DNA of 64,000 nucleotides, taken from contig JAZRYR010000011.1 of the NCBI GenBank assembly GCA_045600845.1, positions 1 to 64,000 of the forward strand, in the 5' to 3' direction. Positions 60,645-64,000 of the stretch are shown here, piece after piece. The stretch comes from RGIG5612 sp045600845. Lineage in GTDB: Bacteria > Bacillota > Clostridia > Lachnospirales > Lachnospiraceae. Positions within the stretch are counted from its first letter, which is position 1, and every line of letters begins with the position of its first letter. Below the pieces are notes generated by a model that was not told where the DNA came from, searched no databases, and saw only the letters and a list, made by a program, of their open reading frames with translations. Position numbers and translations under genes: made by a program.

Positions 60645-61823
60645 ATGGATAAAAAATTATTAATCAAGTATTCCGAGATTGGCGTGAAAGGAAAGAACCG
60701 GTATATTTTTGAAGATATGTTGGTTCGAAATATTAACAGCGCTTTGAAGGTGCTTCCGGGTGGCGCCAGTGTCCGCAAGGCCCAGGGGCGTGTTTATGTG
60801 ACCTATGATGAAAATGACTATGATGAGGCGATTTCTGCTCTTACCAAAGTTTTTGGCATTGCGTGGATCTGCCCGATGGATCAGTATGATAAGATGGGCT
60901 TTGAAGATATTGCCAAAGCGGTCAATGAACATCTGGAAAATACCTACGATATGTCGGATGAACATACTTTTAAGGCAAACTGCCGACGTGCAGATAAGGC
61001 CTTTCCAATGACTTCCGTGGAAGTCAATGAATCCATTGGGGAAATGGTTCTGAATGCTTTCCCGAATATGAAAGTAGATGTTCATGACCCGGAAATCATG
61101 ATTAATATTGAAATCCGTCCATATGACGTAAATATTTATTCCAAAGCCATTGCGGGCTTAAGCGGCATGCCGGTAGGCTCCAGCGGAAAAGCCATGCTGC
61201 TTCTTTCCGGAGGAATTGATTCTCCGGTTGCCGGATACATGGTTGCAAAAAGAGGCGTCAGTGTAGATGCCATTTATTTCCACGCACCTCCGTATACCAG
61301 CGAGAGAGCAAAACAGAAAGTGGTGGATCTGGCAAAGATTATTTCCCGGTATTCCGGACCGATAAACCTGCATGTGGTAAACTTTACGGAAATCCAGATG
61401 AAAATATACGAAATCTGTCAGCATGACGAGTTGACCATTATTATGCGCCGGTTCATGATGCGTCTGGCAGAGCATTTTGCCATTAAAAACGATTGTCTCG
61501 GACTGGTTACGGGCGAATCCATTGGACAGGTAGCCAGTCAGACCATGCAGAGTATGATGGTAACGAATGAGGTCTGCACCTTACCGGTTTATCGTCCATT
61601 ATGTGCTTTTGATAAACTGGATATTGTTGCGATTTCTGAGAAGATTGATGCCTATGAGACCTCTATCCTTCCATACGAAGACTGCTGCACGATTTTCGTA
61701 GCGAAACATCCGGTAACAAAACCGAAACTGGACCGGATTATAAAGAGCGAGCATAAATTAGACAGCATTATGGATGAACTTATGGAAAGAGCAATAGAAA
61801 CTACGGAAGTAATAGAAATCTGA
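60645..61823 (+). CDS. thiI: tRNA 4-thiouridine synthase ThiI
   Basis: A 392-residue ThiI that adenylates and thiolates U8 of tRNA. An N-terminal ferredoxin-like domain and THUMP domain (to about 165) precede the PP-loop ATPase with LLLSGGIDSPVAGYM. It lacks the C-terminal rhodanese domain, as usual in Firmicutes, so persulfide comes from the neighbouring desulfurase. Conserved Cys residues in YEDCCTIF may accept sulfur. GAGGT precedes the ATG, and its TGA overlaps the mtaB ATG by one base. Confidence 0.97.
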   Translation: MDKKLLIKYSEIGVKGKNRYIFEDMLVRNINSALKVLPGGASVRKAQGRVYVTYDENDYDEAISALTKVFGIAWICPMDQYDKMGFEDIAKAVNEHLENTYDMSDEHTFKANCRRADKAFPMTSVEVNESIGEMVLNAFPNMKVDVHDPEIMINIEIRPYDVNIYSKAIAGLSGMPVGSSGKAMLLLSGGIDSPVAGYMVAKRGVSVDAIYFHAPPYTSERAKQKVVDLAKIISRYSGPINLHVVNFTEIQMKIYEICQHDELTIIMRRFMMRLAEHFAIKNDCLGLVTGESIGQVASQTMQSMMVTNEVCTLPVYRPLCAFDKLDIVAISEKIDAYETSILPYEDCCTIFVAKHPVTKPKLDRIIKSEHKLDSIMDELMERAIETTEVIEI

Positions 61824-63112
61824 TGAAAGTAGCGTTTCACACTTTAGGGTGCAAAGTTAATTCCTATGAAAGCCAGGCAGTAGCTGAGCAGTTCTTAAAT
61901 GAAAATTTTGAGATTGCTCAGTTTTCTGACTTTTGTGATGTTTATATTGTCAACACCTGCTCGGTGACGGCAGAGGCGGCCAGAAAATCCCGTCAGATGC
62001 TGCACCGCTGTAAAAAGATCAATCCGGAGGCGACCGTTATTGCCTGCGGATGCTTTGCACAGGAAGCAAAAGAAGAACTGTTAGAAGATGGCGCGGTAGA
62101 TTACGTAGTAGGAAATAATGAAAAGTCCCGGATTATCCGCCTGATTGCCGATAAACAGCAGAAAAAGGTGCTGGTAGATGACCTGACTCATTGTATGGAC
62201 TATGAAAATCAGAACATTACGAATCAGGGAAGTCATGTCCGGGCTTATGTAAAAATTCAGGATGGATGCAATCGCTTCTGTTCCTATTGCATCATTCCTT
62301 TCTTAAGGGGGCGGAGCAGAAGCCGGAATCCGGAAGATATTCTCGAAGAAATAAAAATCTTGGCAGGAAATGGGTATAAAGAAATTGTTCTTACGGGAAT
62401 TGACATCAGCGATTATCAGAAGGACGGCCCAAGAGCTCTGACAACGCTGATTGAAAAAGTAAATGAAATAGATGGCATTGAAAGAATTCGTTTGGGAAGT
62501 CTGGAAGTCAGTCTGATTACAGAAGACTTTGTAAACCGGATTGCTGCCTGCAGAAAAATATGTCCTCATTTCCATCTGTCGTTACAGAGCGGCTGTGAAG
62601 AAACTTTAAAAGCGATGAACCGGCATTATACGCCAAAGGAGTATGCAAAGGCGGTAGAACGGTTACGGAAAGCTTTTGAGAATCCGGCCATTACGACGGA
62701 TATTATTGTAGGATTTGCCGGCGAAAGCGAAGAAAACTTTGAAGAGTCGAGAAGCTTCGCAGAGAAAATTGCTTTTGCAGAAAGTCATGTGTTCCCATAT
62801 TCCAGACGAAAAGGTACCCGGGCAGACCTTATGGGAGGTCAGCTATCGAAGGCAGAAAAAGCAAAAAGAGTAGGAAGAATGATAGAGACTACGGATCAAC
62901 TTACGGAAGAGTTTATCCGGCACCATATCGGCCAGGAACTGGAGATTCTGGTGGAAGAGGAAAAAACTATCCGGGGAGAAAAATACCAGGTTGGTTATAC
63001 CAAGGATTATGTGAAGGCGGCCTTAAGGTCAAAAAAAGAAGAAATTAATAAAATCGTAACATTTACACCGAATTCTGCAATATTTTCAGAGGGAGAATGG
63101 ATACTCCTGTAA
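61823..63112 (+). CDS. mtaB: tRNA threonylcarbamoyladenosine methylthiotransferase MtaB
   Basis: A 429-residue radical-SAM methylthiotransferase that turns t6A37 of tRNA into ms2t6A37. The N-terminal UPF0004 domain carries three Fe-S cysteines (LGCKVNSYE, VNTCSVTAEA, ACGCFAQE); the radical SAM cluster is in GCNRFCSYCIIPF, followed by LRGRSRSR, the MtaB version of the exit motif. The C-terminal TRAM domain is present. It overlaps thiI by one base, forming a tRNA sulfur-modification operon. Confidence 0.95.
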   Translation: MKVAFHTLGCKVNSYESQAVAEQFLNENFEIAQFSDFCDVYIVNTCSVTAEAARKSRQMLHRCKKINPEATVIACGCFAQEAKEELLEDGAVDYVVGNNEKSRIIRLIADKQQKKVLVDDLTHCMDYENQNITNQGSHVRAYVKIQDGCNRFCSYCIIPFLRGRSRSRNPEDILEEIKILAGNGYKEIVLTGIDISDYQKDGPRALTTLIEKVNEIDGIERIRLGSLEVSLITEDFVNRIAACRKICPHFHLSLQSGCEETLKAMNRHYTPKEYAKAVERLRKAFENPAITTDIIVGFAGESEENFEESRSFAEKIAFAESHVFPYSRRKGTRADLMGGQLSKAEKAKRVGRMIETTDQLTEEFIRHHIGQELEILVEEEKTIRGEKYQVGYTKDYVKAALRSKKEEINKIVTFTPNSAIFSEGEWILL

Positions 63113-63142
63113 ACATAAATTGCAAAAAATCCTTATAATTAC

Positions 63143-63171
63143 TTGATTTTTTGCAAATACTTGTATAAAAT
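63143..63171 (+). promoter_or_regulatory. Possible promoter of ireB
   Basis: TTGATT (63143-63148), a 17-base spacer and TAAAAT (63166-63171), about 68 bases before the ATG at 63239. The surrounding AT-rich sequence makes this only moderately certain. Confidence 0.45.
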
Positions 63172-63238
63172 AAGAAAAAAAGAAAAATTTTACAAAATTG
63201 TTACATAAGTTTTACAGCATATACTAAAGGTGATGGCT

Positions 63239-63502
63239 ATGGAAAACAATTTACATTATACACAACATTATAAAATTCCAAAAGAAGAACTTCCTACTGT
63301 GGAAGAGGTTTTCGAAAGAGTATATGAAGCTTTAGCACAGAAGGGGTATGATCCGGTAAACCAGATTGTCGGCTATATTATGTCGGGGGATCCTACCTAC
63401 ATTACCAGTCATAATAATGCCAGAGGATTGATTGCCAAAGTTGAAAGAGACGAACTGATTGAAGAGGCAATACGATTCTATATCGACAACAAACTGAAAT
63501 AA
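63239..63502 (+). CDS. ireB: IreB family regulatory phosphoprotein (UPF0297)
   Basis: An 87-residue protein of the IreB/UPF0297 family, a small substrate of the Ser/Thr kinase PrkC/IreK that controls cephalosporin tolerance in enterococci. Diagnostic text includes YKIPKEELPTVEEVFERVYEAL, DPVNQIVGYIMSGDPTYIT and SHNNARGLIAKVERDE. Its N-terminal Thr residues are candidate phosphorylation sites. AAAGG lies eight bases before the ATG at 63239. It is followed by a terminator and then ruvX, its usual neighbour. Confidence 0.96.
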   Translation: MENNLHYTQHYKIPKEELPTVEEVFERVYEALAQKGYDPVNQIVGYIMSGDPTYITSHNNARGLIAKVERDELIEEAIRFYIDNKLK

Positions 63503-63513
63503 TTGCCGAAGGG

Positions 63514-63549
63514 GCTCTGCTGTGATAAAATTTCTGGCAGAGCTTTTTT
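63514..63549 (+). terminator. Terminator after ireB
   Basis: Stem GCTCTGC / GCAGAGC with a 16-base loop, followed by six T residues. Confidence 0.85.
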
Positions 63550-63584
63550 ATATATTTCATTGTATTATTAGCAGGAGACATTAT

Positions 63585-64000
63585 ATGCGGATTTTGGGTC
63601 TGGATTACGGATCAAAAACAGTAGGAGTGGCAATCAGTGATGAATTGCTCCTGACGGCTCATCCGGTGGAAACAATTGTCCGGTCCGGCGAAAACAAACT
63701 GCGGAAGACCTTAGCCAGAATTGAGGAATTGATAAAAGAACATCATGTGGAAAAAATTGTTTTAGGTCTGCCTTTAATGACCGATGATTCGGTTGGCGAT
63801 CGGGCAAAACTTTGCATGGATTTTGCGGAAAAACTGAGAACAAGAACGGGACTGGAAGTCGTTCTGGTAGATGAACGCTATACCACTACGGCGGCGGAAG
63901 AAGAATTGGAAGAAATGCAGATTAAACGTTCCGAAATGAAAAAGTATGTAGACCAGCTGGCTGCCTGCCATATATTAGAGGACTATTTACATAGCCAGAG
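63585..64000 (+). CDS. ruvX: Holliday junction resolvase-like RuvX/YqgF (partial)
   Basis: The visible 138 residues cover almost a whole RuvX, an RNase H-fold protein linked to 16S rRNA maturation and proposed to resolve Holliday junctions. Motifs: RILGLDYGSKTVGVAISD at the N-terminus, KIVLGLPLMTDDSVGDRA, and VLVDERYTTTAAEE. The gene runs off the end of the window, probably with only a few residues missing. AGGAG precedes the ATG. Confidence 0.95.
   Translation, partial: MRILGLDYGSKTVGVAISDELLLTAHPVETIVRSGENKLRKTLARIEELIKEHHVEKIVLGLPLMTDDSVGDRAKLCMDFAEKLRTRTGLEVVLVDERYTTTAAEEELEEMQIKRSEMKKYVDQLAACHILEDYLHSQ

Noticed and set aside
1..64000. CRISPR arrays, tRNA/rRNA genes, intact insertion sequences, phage genes
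   Set aside because: No regularly spaced repeats, no cloverleaf or CCA-ended genes, and no transposase or phage structural protein was recognised on either strand.

Overview
The window looks like a chromosomal segment of a low-to-mid GC Firmicute of the class Clostridia, most likely a Lachnospiraceae-type gut anaerobe. This is inferred from gene content: an HrcA/CIRCE-controlled hrcA-grpE-dnaK-dnaJ-prmA-rsmE cluster, IreB followed by RuvX, ThiI paired with a cysteine desulfurase, MtaB, a Firmicute-style FtsEX/coiled-coil M23 hydrolase cluster, strong AGGAGG-type ribosome binding sites, and many sugar-use and envelope genes. No rRNA, tRNA, CRISPR array or intact insertion sequence was seen.

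Region 1 (1-17.0 kb) is a capsular or exopolysaccharide locus, visibly more AT-rich than the rest. A tightly packed forward operon carries a cut-off glycosyltransferase, LicD, a capsule-synthesis transferase, Wzy polymerase, three family-2 and one family-4 glycosyltransferases, a hexapeptide acetyltransferase, a FdtA-type ketoisomerase and DegT aminotransferase pair (3-amino-3,6-dideoxyhexose synthesis), a Wzx flippase and a GNAT enzyme. It then decays: a ruined acyltransferase-3 gene, a Wzz-like protein with a kinase-like tail lacking a P-loop, a dead copy of a PAS gene, an opine-dehydrogenase-family enzyme, a DUF4422 transferase and the intact PAS gene. The dead and intact PAS copies, each preceded by the end of a Wzz-like gene, show that this part was rearranged by duplication.

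Region 2 (17.1-31.6 kb) is accessory chromosome. It holds a stand-alone E2-like acyltransferase without its catalytic His, a membrane-anchored C39-like peptidase facing a convergent response regulator / histidine kinase / unknown membrane protein operon, a nucleosidase, two tandem MATE exporters, a GNAT-alpha/beta hydrolase fusion, a C69 dipeptidase, an esterase and an MFS transporter. The two-component operon and the peptidase gene share one promoter layout: GATACA repeats at 11-bp phase, then ATGATACA, nine bases, then TATGAT.

Region 3 (31.7-38.1 kb) carries a MalY/PatB-type lyase, araA-araB-araD for L-arabinose breakdown and a CdaR/PucR-type regulator behind two inverted repeats. Region 4 (38.1-45.4 kb) holds ftsE-ftsX, an S41 protease, an M23 hydrolase, small unknown genes, and a sodium:solute symporter behind what appears to be a complete tyrosine attenuator: sigma-A promoter, 18-residue leader peptide with seven Tyr, and terminator. 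Region 5 (45.4-51.5 kb) is an envelope-polymer cluster with a CDP-glycerol transferase, a YidC domain fused to a sulfatase-like ectodomain, a second copy of that ectodomain, a leftover surface-anchor tail and a prepilin peptidase. Region 6 (51.5-64 kb) is housekeeping: heat-shock operon, MerR regulator, cysteine desulfurase-thiI-mtaB, ireB and the start of ruvX.

The strongest leads for new biology are the tyrosine attenuator before the symporter, the shared GATACA promoter architecture, and the YidC-phosphatase/sulfatase pair.
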